A stretch of DNA of 64,000 nucleotides from Tubiluchus corallicola. Lineage: Eukaryota > Priapulida > Priapulimorpha > Priapulimorphida > Tubiluchidae. Each line of letters begins with the position of its first letter. The first letter of the stretch is position 1. Position numbers and translations under genes: made by a program. Of this stretch, positions 40,601-55,600 are shown in pieces. The notes under the pieces are model-generated. The model was given only the letters and a program-made list of their open reading frames with translations. It was not told where the DNA came from and ran no database searches. The stretch lies in assembly GCA_030141605.1 (NCBI GenBank), contig JAQGDQ010000194.1:1-64000 (forward strand). The letters run 5' to 3'.

Positions 40601-43600
40601 CATACCATTCACTGCCGCTGAGCAAACCACGTGATTTATAGTGCTCGTCATTGTACTTGCGCTTTAATCCAACCTGAGTATCATAAATGTTTGGAAACGG
40701 AATACCAACAGTTATCACAGCTCTTGCATTGTTATCAGCAAAATCTAAACCTTCACTGACTTTTCCTCTGCACACAGCAAGGAGTAGTACTCCATCATAT
40801 CCCTCTTGAGAACCTGCAAATTAGCATTTCCATTAACTGAAATTTAGCTACAATAAGCTTGCATTATCATTCTAGTCCAAAAGCAATTTGCATAAATACT
40901 TACTAAAATAATGTTTGAATCAGTTAAACGAATGGTAAAAATGAAATTTAGAAAAGGAAACCCCATCTTTTGAACAAAATTCATATTTGCAGCAGCTAAC
41001 ACTGTGAAATGTTAAGTTAAAGAAATCAAGTATCTATCGAAATATTAGTTCACCAAGAGAACATTATATCAAATTTCTTGAAACATACTCGAATAAATCA
41101 ACACATCCCTCTGTCCAAACAATGACAATGGAGGTTAAAGTTAACATCTACAAACTGTGACACGAATGTACAACATTAAAAATGCAACTTGTAATTAAAT
41201 ATTTACGTGTTTACCAATCACAACAAAACCAAAAACACACGTTTGCCAGCAGTCTCCCGAATGATATTGTAAAACTGGCTCATCAGGTCTTCGAAATTTA
41301 CTTTTTCAGATGCTCGTGGCTCACTCATCATGACCTTTTTCTGAGCCATTTTCTCCCAGATCCCCGTCTGATGCCACCTCTGCACAAGCTTTTCCATCAG
41401 TGAATAGGATGGGAAGAAACACAGAATACCATGAGGTACAATCTGTCAAATATCCAAACAAAACATTTACACATGTGAAACAATAAACTTAATGAAATGT
41501 CATTAAAAAGCAGTTAAAAGCAAGCATTATACACGTATGCGACAAAAGAGCTGCTGATAACTGTTATTTCCTGTCCTTCTATTGTTAAAGCACTGTATAT
41601 TAATATTTTTATAACTCACAGTTTTATCAAACGTTTAGTATTTTGTATTGCATTACTAAACTGTTTTTGATTATTAATAAGAGCTAAAAGATTTATTTTT
41701 GTTTAATCTAATTTAACATGCTAATAGATAGTGCTTAAGACAAAAATTTTATCGAGCTACTATACACATTATGCTGTAAACTATGACATCAGTTCAGTCT
41801 GCAACAATACAGGTTAAAGGAAAAGAAAAGGAACTTTTAGAGTATATCCCAAAGAATTTCCATACAAAGTTATGTTACTTAGCATTATGCTTACTTGTTT
41901 GAAAAACTTGTGTAATTGAAAAAGAAAGTTTTTAATAATATAAAATATTCATGTCATTTAGTAAAATGGCACTGCATCAACATCTCAGTGTGCACCACTG
42001 ATTCACCATAAACACAATATTGATCTCACTGATAATATAAAGTAATTTACATCTGTTCTTAGTTAGAAAAGAGTGTGCTACGAAAGCTTTGATTTTACAA
42101 GTTTTACACAGCGTTACTAATAATGTAAGCCTTATATGCAATTTAGACCGCATTTAGATGATACAAAAAAAAATTTCAAGATGAATTTTTTAAGGTTTAT
42201 TTATAAAAACAATTTTTTAATAATTTCCCCTTTGCGGAGTCCTAACTTGTAAAAAAACTACCTTACAAATGCTCAGCAGTAATTTCCCTAGTTCATCTTG
42301 AAAAACGAATGTCTCAGCATTGCGATAAGTTGCATTTAGTGAGAAACCACTAGGACTGTGACCTATCGTTCCTACCCAAACCTACCAAACAAAACAAAAA
42401 ATAGTTAAAATCTAACAAAACAAATGTGTCATAATCTTCATTTATGTAATTGATGCTGACTACATATGCAACAAACTTAAACACTAATTAATTAGGCCAC
42501 TAAAGCGAGGCCTGATGAGTAAACATACTACATATATAGTAGACGCTGCTTAATAGAACCACTGTGTGACGGAAGCACTTTGACCCAATTAATCGACTGA
42601 ATCTGTTAGACAACGGGTGTAATACTACCAGTATAGAAGTACAAGTCATCACTCTTCAGTTTAGTGTGAACTGCAAAGGTTGCAAGAGCTTTAAATAGTA
42701 GGTCTTTATGCTTATGTTTTACTGTATTTTTCAAAAGTTAACTCTAAGCTTTTAGTTACTCTATGATATTTACGCTTGTAAAGTCCCAAAAAATACTGGC
42801 AGGTTACTTTACTGCTGCTGCATCAGTGGTATAACAGTAACAGTTAGCTGATTAAACGTTCTGTAAAAAGTAGCCAGGGCTTCTAAAACAAACAGCTAAC
42901 CATGTCTTAAGCAATGAGTTTAATTGTAGTGGACGAGGGTAACAGATTCACAGTAAAATCGCTAGCTAAAATATTAGCGCATGATAAATGTAACTGATCG
43001 CAGACAAAATGGTGTTTAATATGAATGTTTTTACATATAGTATAGTGCACAAAAGTGAAGTAAATATGACATAAATGTAGTAAAAGCTCTTTGATTATAC
43101 ACGAGCGTCTTATTTTAAGTACATTAAGCAAAAAATTGAGCCAATTATGTGGTATTATTTGAGACAAAACCGGAGGTTTTCACACCAGACGTTTTTGAGT
43201 CAATTAAGTGACAAGTTCTATTAACCGTGTGTCTAATAAACAGTGCCTATTGTATTAATAACATGTATTACTAATATGGGATGCACAGCAAAACTAAGGC
43301 TTCCATTACCGAAATTCAATTTTATGTAGTGCGTATCATTTATTCGACAATTTCATATCATTAACTAACCTTGCTGTTTTACTGTTCAGAACCTATGAAA
43401 GTTGTCATACATAATACAATGACACATTCTGCCATTTTGCAAGTAATGTTTTAAGTTCTACTGTACAATTTCACACATATTTTGTTAGATTTTCACAAAG
43501 TATGCTCAAAATAAAATATTTGTTTTTTTTGCTATAATCACACTTGGAGTGACTTCCGTAACAGATTTCAATTTAATGTTAATTTCATTAATGTATCTCA

Positions 43601-46600
43601 GAGTGTGAACACTACGTATGAATGGACTATTCTTATGCAGTTTAGTTTTAACTTGACCCATAGATAACTAGCAAATACTGACTTTGTTAAAGATTATTTT
43701 CCACAGTAGAAAAATATATAAAATATTTTATACTATTAAGTATGAATTAAAGAATATTATCTGATTTCATTTCAGCTGCTATTTTCTTCATCAGATATTT
43801 TAGTTAGTTAAATAGTAATAAATATTTCTCCGTTAGTTATATGGTAATATTTCTGATAATATTCTGTTAGTTAAATTAATAATTTTCTGTTAGTTTTTGT
43901 TACCTGTGACTTGTGTATGACATGATTTGCTTCCAGTTGTATAGGAAATGAAAGTCCAAGTTCTGACTGGAACGAACTCATGGGAGATAAAGTACCAGAG
44001 GTAAGAACAATGGAGTAGCAATCCCTAAAACAATTCCATCTCAGTGCAAAGTAAATGTGTTGTAAATGAAGATTGCATAAATTAAATGGTTTCATTAAAT
44101 TTAGCAAACTGTCTGAGCTTATTCCCAAAAACTTAATTTAATGAAAGACAGTAGACTCCTAGACCAGTATGCAGAGTCCGTCCAAATTCCACAACTCGTT
44201 TGCAAGTGTTACAATTTTGGTCCCCATTCAAAACATAAGCACCTAATACTGATAATTATTTTAAAATTCTTTGGTATATACACAACTAAGTATAATAAAA
44301 TTAATAGCTTTGGCCTCTTTGAAAGTTGGAGCCCTGGTCTTGCATTGATATGAAAATTGGACTTGGTCTCAGTCCAATTTTCAATAACATATAAAGTTTG
44401 TTTTAAAAAAAATTTTTCAGTTAATGATCCTCCTTCAGCTTAGTATAAAATTTGTTGTTAAACAGCAAAGAAAAGGTAAACAAGCTAATATGCCAGTAAC
44501 AACTAACAACAATTAACAGCTTACGTATTAATTATGATATTTAAAACGCACTTCACTATTTAATTAAAGTACTATGTAAAAACGACAAGAATACTTGAAA
44601 TCAGAGAAAGCAACAGCCGGATTAAAGCACCAGAAATTGAGGGTAAACGTGAAGTTATGAGATGGTCGATTTCTGTTCTTACGAAGCCAGCCAAACTCGT
44701 CAGCTTCAACTGGTAGATGAGAGCGAGATGCGGTTTTCACAATAGCACATCTGAAACCCATTATTAATAACTTTGCACAAGAATAAAATCCAAGCTTGTA
44801 TCAAATCTTACACATCTCCACATAAAGTTCAAGTTTCTTTATATAAAATGGATGCACTGTGGAAAATAAAAATAGCCACAAAGAAATGGATTTTAGCATC
44901 ACTTTTATCATTATTTTTTATTTAGAGCACCAACAGGCAATAAACGAGTTCTTGTAAAGAATTTCACAAAAATTACTTGATTGTAAAAAAAAACAATTAT
45001 GAAGCAGCGTTGTAATACATCATTCGTGGTTTGCAAAGTGTCTATTCAGTTAGCGCAAAATTGTACTAAGCTATAGGTAGTCATCAACTCATGACGTGTC
45101 ACATACGACTGCTCAATTTTATGACCTGAGCATAACTTAATTAATTAATTATACAAAACTAAGTATTAATCATATTTCATTCTATTCTTTAAACAAATTG
45201 ACTTTAAATTGCCATCTATTTTGGTACATTCATCTGTAGGTGCTGCTAAACTTACTGAGCATACACACACGTCCTGCGTGTAAAAGTGCACTGCTTGAAA
45301 ATACGAGTCCGACTAGCATCCAATTTGCCTTTTGACTAATCAACCAGAACTGACTGTTATCGTAAGTTGATGACTGCACAATCGTCAATAAAGAGGTTTG
45401 TCAAATAATTTTTGACTTGTTAATGTTCATGTGCTGAGTTTGATAAATGGCAAAATACAAGATTCTAATACCGCTCTACCACACTGATAACAACAGTAGC
45501 TTAAAAGATTTTCAGGTAAGTGTTTTGTTTCCCAAATCTGAAAGCTTTTCAAATTACCTGTAATCATCCATGTATTTCAGGTTTTCTTTGTACATGAAAT
45601 TTATGACGAGTAAAATGGAACGTAATGTCATAACAACGGAAGTGCTGCATCTCATGGTGTCTTCCGAATCAGTTTGTGGATCTGGAGGCTCTGCTACTGC
45701 TTCAAACTCACTCTAAATAAAGATGATAAATTTAAAATGTTACTTTGAAAATGTCTTTATTTTTTGACAAGCACATGTTGGTTAGTAAAAGAGCAGTAAA
45801 AGTGTTTAAATATTTTTGCAAGAAACAATGAACTTGTAACATGAGAAAGTGAATTTAGTTCCGATTAGAAAGATTCAACTGGGTAGTGTTGGGTAATGTT
45901 TACATTAAAAAAATGAATGAACAAATTTTTATTATGAATTTTCAAGAATGAGTATTTAGCTACTACTTGGTCTCAAACGTGAGTGTTATATAATAAAACT
46001 TATTTTTACTAAAACAGGAAGCAAAAATAATAGTAACGTTTGAAACGAACAGTAAGCACTTAAAGTACCTGCTGCATCTAGATTTAGAGGAAAGAAAAAC
46101 CAAACAGCCCTTTTCGAAATATGTTTAGGAGTTGTACATAAAGATTCAAATTATTCAAATTTGTTTATTTCAATCTTATTTATAATAACAAAAATTACTT
46201 TCCTAATCTGTGTACATGCTCACACCAGTGAAGCTGCAGTACCTTGAGATGATCCAGATCATCGGGACCTAAATTTAAGCTACGTAAAACTGCAGTAATC
46301 TCTGCTCCTTTCCAAGCTCTGCTTGATGTGTTAAAGTCTTTTTGCTCAAGATTAGCAGAATTCTGCTGGATCCAGTCAGACAGGGCAGTACACATTTGAG
46401 CCATTGTTCGATGAGCATGTGGTCTATGACCCGAGTCAGCTAAAATGTATAAAAACAATAATCAGAAGTATACTCCACTTGCAGCTATTATATTATATAA
46501 TAATCGCAACTTTTATAAAATTTTTCAGGTCTGTCTTGACGATTTAACTGAAATATTCATAACAATTATAATAAAGATGTACAAAAAAATAAACATCAAT

Positions 46601-49600
46601 TTTTTCTGTTTTATTTTAATCGGTTGGAAGAAACATACTATATAGTCAGTAACTTTTAAATGTACAGTGGAACCTCGACTTACGAAAACCGTATTATACG
46701 AAAAATTCAGAATACGAATTAGGCTTCGAAGAAATTTCTGTCTCATTTAACGAAACAAGATACAAAAACAAAAATCGAAAGTGCCATCAGACAGCTGTCC
46801 TCCCAGATTGCATTTCGTAGCATCACGTGAACACTTTGTTGTCAATTTGTCAAAACTCTGTTTGCCTCCTCCTCCGCCATCAAGCTCACCTCACACCACC
46901 CTTGGGCACATTCGCCCGACTCGAAAGGTAAAGTGTCATTATTCGTAGCAACATTTATTATTATTTTTCATTGATTTTATTGTTTTTCTCTTTGGTTTTT
47001 AACATTTATGTAAATTATTATTGCCATTAACGAACATATTTCTTTCGGGTGGATACAATATTTACACTTTATATGACTGTTTTCGGGAGGGGGGGGCTGG
47101 AACTAATTACGCCATTTATAGGATAAATCATGTCTCATAATACGAAAATTCTAAGATACGAAAGCCCCTCCGGAACGAATTAATTTCGTATCTCGAGGTA
47201 TCACTGTACTCAGAACTACATACCAATAGATTTTAGTTCTTTGCTAGCAGCAGAAAGCTGTTCTTGATTAACACTCATACTGGCTGCCTCACGAGCTGAA
47301 TCTTCAATATTATGTGCTTCATCTAAAACAACTATCTGCCCAGTCACACTGATCATCATCTATTCAATATAGGAGATCAATTATCTTTACATATTAACCT
47401 AAGGTTAAGTGAAGTTTTGTTAGTTAATGGCACTTATGCTTCATAATTTGAAATAGAAGGCTTTTAACAAAGATCTAAAAACACAAAATTTACTTTGTTT
47501 TCATTACCAAGGTTAAAAGAATAAAATTAATAATATTTGAGTTAGCTCACAGTTTTAGCTCCATTCGAAATTTTGACAGAGTGAACCTTTGGGTCAGTGG
47601 CATAGCATGAGGTGTGCAGGGTGGGCACACGGCGGTCAACACGTTCTGCTAATAAGGCCGATAATAAAAAAACATCTGTTTCCGTCTAATCACCTTGGCT
47701 AATTTATTTTTATCGCACACCTGGCCCGAAGTTTTATAATTTGTTTGTTCATATATTTACTTAGCGCAATCATATAAAAGCGTACTTTTAAATTCAAAAC
47801 ATAAACAACACTAATTATTATCATACCATCATTGTTTTGGGAGGGTGCAGCCATGTTTTCTACAGCTAACTCTTGGCATTTCTAACAAGAATTTCTAACA
47901 TTTCTAACATTTGACGACATTCTTGATTTGTTTGCAAATTTTGATTTAAATAAACGTATGTGGCTTTGACAACACAAGTGTCGGTACGTACAATCATAGA
48001 CTCACTAATAAAGTAATTCTTTCAGTTGAAAGAGAATCACAAAGGATTTTGTAAAGTAAATAGTAAAGGTGGAAGCAACAGCAAAGGAGAAGATGATGGT
48101 AAGAATGTTCTACTAAACATTGATTTTTACAAGCAACACTAGTTAATTAGATAACATGTACATAACATAATAATCATGTATCAATTTTAAGCAAAATTCT
48201 ACAAGAATAAGCAAATAAGCACATCTTAGAATACAAAATGTTTCAAAAAATATGACGGTACAACAAAACATAGTTGAAAGCTTCTCAGCATACTCACACT
48301 GCTTCGAATGACAGGATCTATCAGATAGTTATACGGACAAAATATGATATCCGCTTCATCCTTCAAAGATCTTGTAGCATAGTATGGACAAACCTAAACA
48401 ATATAACATGGATTATACAAGAATGTATAATACAGATTACACAAACTATACACACGTTTTCTCTTCCTTACTTGTCCACACTACATTGCCATCTCGACTC
48501 CAACATAACTGCGACTGCACTGACCTTTACACTCTACTGTTACATTGCCTAAACATCAATATTGCATACACATTCCATCACACAAAAAACTTATCCTCTA
48601 GAGTGCCAAAGAATTTGTATGATGGAAATAATAGTATTTTAGGCCCTAGTGATGGAGCCTCTACTAGGATATACCTAGGTCACAATACGGTATGTATCAT
48701 GATACGCCTGAGACATTTGCAGGCTTTATAAAAAAACTCGATAAAGCTATTAATAATAAATGTTAATATATTTACTAAACAACAATTTTCGGATTGTCAA
48801 ATGTTAAAACAACTCAACAAACTCTTTGATTTTTGTTTTTTATTTGTGTATTGTTTAGGGTTAAAAAGCACATGCATTTTCTGGTTCAAGTTTGTCAATT
48901 CAGAAGTTTATATGCAAAAACTTGAATTGAAACATTAAAAGTATACAGGCTACTATAAACACATTACACTTTCAATGGTTTAGCCGTTAGTAGCACGTCT
49001 GCATGTGTCAATCAATCATCTACGGCTGAGCTTCCTGCACTGATTGTTAAGTATCTACAGTACACTCTAGTCTATAGCTTCAGCTTGAATTATTTTTATC
49101 AGCAGAGGTTAAGCATGTGCTAATATGAACGACTCAGATTATCACAGTATGGATGCAAATTGACGATAAAGGTTTCACAACAAAAGATGTCACAATGCAT
49201 CGATGTATCATTCGAGATCTAACCTCCATGTGATAATAATCTTGGTTTCATAGTTTAAAGTTATGACACATCTGATATAAGCTTGATGCTTTGTAATTTT
49301 GTAAAAAAATTTAACAAAAATCTTGTCGGATGAGCACATTCTAGATTGCAACAGCACATTCTAGATTGATTGACAGGGTCAGATTTGAAATTTATTTATT
49401 TTAACCATAAAAATATTATTATACATTACTCGTTCTTATTGCAGATTATATAATTTACATTTTGGAAATTTCATAATTGATTTTCATAGTGGTGGCATTC
49501 ATAATTCACCAAATCAGGAATACAAACTATCAGGCTACTTGTTTATTGTTTTTTCTACGAAACTGACTGAATATGTTATTTATTGTTGTCATGGATCCAT

Positions 49601-52600
49601 TTCGCGAATATGCTATTTAGAACCTCATTTAGCATTATCGTAGAATCTGTTTGTTGTAAAATTTGTAATACGAATATTCCGTATGACCGTTGTGACGTAA
49701 TAATATAAAAACTAGCTAATAACCCATTACATGAACAACAACGAAGAGAATGAGGCCAGCTTCACAGTAAAACAAATCTGTTTATAAGCTTACGTTACAA
49801 GAAAGCAAATGAGTGATTAGACATTAGCAGGATTTATGACACATCTCTTAGTGTAATGCATAAATTCTTATCTTTAATTAAATCAAAGCAACAAAACTAC
49901 AAGCTTAAAGTTAAATGCTGAAAATTTATACAAACCTTGATTGTTTTTCCTAATGTGACAAGATCTTCAATATCCCACGCAGTTTGAAACTTGCAATGTT
50001 CTTTGAGCTGAGCTTGAGTTCTTAGTTTACCAACATTGTGATAAAATCGACATGTACCTGACTAGAAGATTACAATATCATGAATAAAAATTACCTTAAT
50101 ACCAGCATACTATTATAATTTCAGTTTTGTTAGGTTACAATTGTATTGTTATAAAGCTGCAGGAGATACTTAATGAATTATTCTTAACTTACTTTCACTT
50201 AAAGGTAGCATTACTGAATACAACAATTATTATGAAAACTATGTAAATTACGAGAATAAATTTGAATGACGTACTTTTACGATAAAAGCAAAACTTAAAG
50301 TCTCTTCAAATGTATGTAGCTAACTGTTTTTTTTGCAATTTACATAAAAGCAACATTTAAGAAGAAAAAAGTCTTAATACTGATCTTTAAGGAATCCCAT
50401 AACTGACAATTGTGAGTTTTGAACTTCACTGCCATAATCATTGCCACTTATTTGATAGCTTTTTAATTATCTAAAAGCAAACAGTGCTGAACTAGACAAA
50501 ATGTCAAATGCTTTTTGTATGCCTTTTATATGCCACATATGTACTTTTTGTTATCTATATTTATCAACATTTCCTGTACAAGTAATTAAATGTGGAAGTC
50601 AAACTGGACATTTCCCAGTATGCCGTGTTTTGCAATGCAATAATTTAAATAGCTGTATTGTAATTTTACAAATAAGTTAAGTCAATGAGAAAGATAAAAA
50701 AATTGGTCTGCAATAATGTAATTAACCAGAAATTTAAAACCGTTTACGAGGTTTTCTTATAAAATTTTGTTTTGTACGAAATCTATTTGTCTTAAGTAAT
50801 ATTTTTTGTGCTGACACTTGTTGGAACTTTTTTTATAATGGGAAAATATGCAAATGGGCTACCATTAGTATAATATATTGTTAATGATAAAATTCATGAA
50901 TATAAAACTAAAAATTTATGTAAATTTAACATAACAATTTAGCAAACAGAAAATAAGAAAAGTTTTAACAAAATAAACTCACTGTATAAGGGGGTTGGAT
51001 AAGCTCTTGACAGCGATCATTTTTATTTGACGAACGACTTATCTCTGGATGAATGCAGGAAAATTCCCGACTTGCTAGAATAGCCATGCGTGCATCCTTG
51101 TATGCTGTCTTACCCAACTCTCTCACTATTTGTGTGACTTGTTTATGTGTGCGTGTACCAAACAAAATTTTTGGCACTCTGAAAAGAAATCGATTTCAAC
51201 ATGTTTATTGAGCATAGATGATCGTTTCAGCTATTGTAGCCATTTTCAATAACATAAATCAAGCTAAAAAAGGAATAATTAATACACCAAAAATACATAA
51301 AAATATAAAGATGCAGAAAATGTCATTACAAATCAACAGATTAGAATTTGAATTGTCAAAATAAATGTGGGCGTAACAAGAAGAAATTGCAGAGAAATGC
51401 AAAATACTTTTACCTTATATATGAGATTCAGAAAAGATCATAACATAGTAAAAAATTAGTCTAAGTCTACATAATGAAAAACCACAGCAGCAAGCATTAT
51501 AAGAATAAGACACAACTTCTACATTTTGCACAATTTACAATGAAGAGGAAACACAATGTGGGAAACCAACAGCATTTGAAAGTGACAAAGAGGCTTAATC
51601 CACAAGGACTATTATAGTAGTATCTTCAATGTACTTAATGTACTTTTTTGGCTTGATTTATAGTACTGGCTATAATATACGAAACGATCATCTACTCTCA
51701 ATAAATATGTTTATTCCTAAAGACTGGCTCTTTCATGTATTTAGCAGTGAAGGCATTGCTGTACACCACTACAAATGCACATAGCAGTATAAGCATTGCT
51801 GTACACCACCACAACTGCACATAGCAGCATAGGCATTGCTGTACACCATTTGCACATAGCAGTGTATGCATTGCTGTATACCACTACAACTGCACATAGC
51901 AGTGTATGCATTGCTGTACACCACCACAACTGCACATAGCAGTGTATGCATTGCTGTACACCACCACAACTGCGTATAGCAGCGTAAGCATTGCTGTACA
52001 CTACCACATAGCAGTGTATGCATTGCTAAGACATTTTTGTATTTTGTAAGTAACGATGGTAACAACAAAAATATAAACTTAAGTTTTCATCCACTCCACT
52101 GCCCCAGCATTAAGAGAGAATATGTACACATAGTTAAGATACCACAGTCTGCCCGGGGTCTGATTTTAGAGGCAGGGTCTCTAAAACTCATGACTAGGTC
52201 CCAATTCTCTACCAAACTACATTAACTAATATCCAAGTTAAACGTTGTATCCTGGTTTGCAGAGTGTTGAGCTGCATGAAGAAAAAAACAGAACGTCTAA
52301 CCTTGGAATTTTGTTTTCAAAAACACTTCCATTTTCAGTGCTTTCAGCTTTGAGAAACACATTGTTTGATGTGCCAGGTGTTGTAGTCCTAGTCTTATCA
52401 CAACTCTTTGCATAATCTGCAATTTCTTTCTGCAAATTCTGAAAAGTGATAATTATGCAAAAAGTAACAAACAACAAACTGGCTGAAGCACAAGAAGGTA
52501 GATCAACAAAATCACAGAATAAAATAATTGCCAACTGGATGAAACTTGTATCCCTACTGAAAGCATTCCCCCAAAAATTATTTATACAATAATTTACTAA

Positions 52601-55600
52601 CAGCTTGATGTTCGTGCTTTGTTAATTCCTTATTGTCATATTTTTAATTGGCTGCTACAATTCTTTAAGGATTTTTTCCGTGTTACTAGAGCTCAATAAC
52701 ATCCCAAAATTATAGTAAAAATTCTCAACTAATGTACAAATACATACTCACCGAGTTGCGAAAATTCTTATTATTTGGCTTAAAATCGTCATCATGTCGA
52801 ATGTACGTACTAGTGTCAGGCTCAGTTGACGACAAAGGCATACAGGCATTCTTTGTAATTTCATCACCAACAACTAAAATTGGGTTTTTAACTTGACTAG
52901 ATTTATCTGATGTACTGCCTGGCAGAGTCACTTCATCAGGACATTGTTCTGCTAACTGGGCTTCCTTAGCTAATGCTGTGGCTTCACTATCAGCAAGATA
53001 CTGTTTTGCAAACTGATCTTCCTTAATAAATGCTGCTGTTTCAGTTTCAGCAAGATGTTGTTCAGCCAATAGAGCTTCCTCAAACTTAGCTAAAATGTAA
53101 AACCAGAGTAACAACAAAGCATGAAGACGTTGCAATAAATATTTTGATGTACTGAAATTTTGTTAACCATCTATATGCCAATTCAATGGACTTCAATACA
53201 AGTGGTAAAAACAGAGAGATTAGAATCTTTTAAACCTGCTATAAAGAATTCAAATAGTAACCTCTTAGTTCAAATGAATTGTGACACAGAAGTTTGATAT
53301 AGATAACTTTAAAAATTCTGCCACACCTTTTTGGTACACTTGCCAGGCAAGACAAGAGCACAGAAGAGCCAAACTTTTTCCACTTCCTGTTGGACTTTCT
53401 AGCAGTGAATTACGGCTAGAGATGAGTCCTTGTATAATCTGAACAATAAAAACAAAGAATAAAATAAACAATAATGTCATCACTGTCATTATTTACATCC
53501 TGCAACTTAACTATAACAATAGAATACAGTTTTCAATATCTTATACTGTATACATCATAAGAATTGTGAAAGCAGGTTTGGTGAGAAACTTTAGATATGT
53601 CGAAAACAAAGAAAAACTTGTTTATTGCTGTTACTATTTCATAATAAAGGGTGAAGGAACCAGAGTGGCACTTAAATTTTGTCCGAACGTCAAAAACCTA
53701 AGCTCTGTTTTCAGACCCCAATAAATGTGAAATTATTAGTATTGCTTCTTTAAACATTGTTTAGTATTAATATGAAGACAAACAAAAAATTAAAATATAT
53801 GCATTATTATTACATAGATTTTACATTATGATATTTGCAGTGATTCTGTTAATTAGCTACTTACATCAATAAGATATAAATATGTTGCCCTACTACTGCT
53901 ACCGCTACCACTACTACTACTACTGCCACCATTACTACTACCACTACCACTACCACTACTACTAATATAGTAAATGGCCTAGCTGCATTTTAGTAGTAAA
54001 GATTAATACATGATATGAGTAGAAAAGTACACACAAATGGGATATTACATGATAAACATTATGATAGTACATACTACGTAATCGTACCGTTATGGGTAAG
54101 CCACTATGCTAACTCAACTCAATACACATTGACAAGATGTTAATTAAACATCTTACGAAGTCTGACTGAGGTGAACAGATAAATGGGTTCAATGAAGGGT
54201 AATTAGGCAGACCGCCAAATAGTACAACCTACGAACTACTTAATTTGTATAAGATAGTTGTGTGTTCACTTATTAACTTGTTTGCTGGGGCAGATTCAAG
54301 CAACCAGCGTCATCATAAAAACAGACATGTACTGTGCCTGGAGATATGTCATTTACTGGCACATTTTTCAGCAACCTGAATTTCATAAATACAAATTGAG
54401 AAATCTTACAAACTTATAAGAAAAGTCATACTGTTTAGAATCAGTGAATGATGTTGGATATGAGAGTTTAACGAAAATTAATGTTTGTCAAGTAATATAT
54501 GTATCAGTAATTAATGTCTTCTAACACTCTTCCTCAAAAAGCTTGCAACTTTTATATATTTTATTTGACGTATGAAAATAAAAAGGTTTTTGAATTTAAA
54601 TGAAATTACGTAAATTAAATGCAATAATCCAGGCAACAAAAACGCACAGCCTAACATTATAACAAACAGAAGCAAACAAAACACAACAAATTACACTGTC
54701 AATGTGTAATGAATTAACATACATTTCTAAAGAATTCCAGAGATCTTCGGTTGCAGTGTTCTGATCTAACAGCACTAGCCAGAATGCTGTGTTTAAACAA
54801 AATCTCACATAAAGTTGTTAAATTTTGAGCACAGAATTTGACAGGTCAGCGCCACTAACATGAAAAATGACACAAAAACAGAAAAATCTGAAATTCCTTA
54901 AAATTTTAGTTGTGAAAGCATCATAGGCATAGCTTATGTTTGTTGTTTGTATGAGTAGACTTAAAACACAATAGGAAACTTAAAAGCTGCATGAAAATGT
55001 AATGTTTTAGTAGTAATTCTCTGTGTTGACAGTTGCTAATGATTGTAACTTTTACTTAACCATGCCTACCACAACTCTTACCACTTAATATTGGATTCAC
55101 AAACCTATATAATATGCATCTAGTCAAAGACCATAGCCACAGACACTCATGACAAGCAACTTACTTTTAAAATTGTTATTTATGTTTAAATGTGAAATAA
55201 AGTAATGGTTCGCAGCTAACCAAAGTTCCACATTTAACACAGCATACAACATGGGTTTAATAAACATGATACGAAATTATGAATAATCACTTGCATAACT
55301 CAAATGCCTATTCTTACTACTGCAGTTAACCAGGCAAAAATCCACATTACTTTTTCAATTTTGCCTTTCTAAAATTTTTATTCTTTACAGAATGCAAGTA
55401 CCTTTTTCCCAGTAAGCTACTGAACCAACTGATAAACCAGCAGTGTCTTTTGGCAAATTATAAGCACTTTTTTCCAAATTGGCCAGTACTTGTTTAATTA
55501 ACCAAATTACTTGGTCCAACACAGCCTACTAAATTTGTGTCATCACATCACATAACAATAAAATTATCAAATACAGTTTACCTTATACATCATAGAAAAC

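Noticed and set aside
51741-52068. Minus-strand frames with repeated YSNAYTAMC peptides
   Set aside because: They come from the intronic 40-bp minisatellite between FANCJ exons 4 and 5.
54264-54376. Minus-strand frame reading [18 protein letters not shown] after an AG
   Set aside because: It looks coding-like but is out of phase with FANCJ exons 1 and 2, has no donor and no recognised family.
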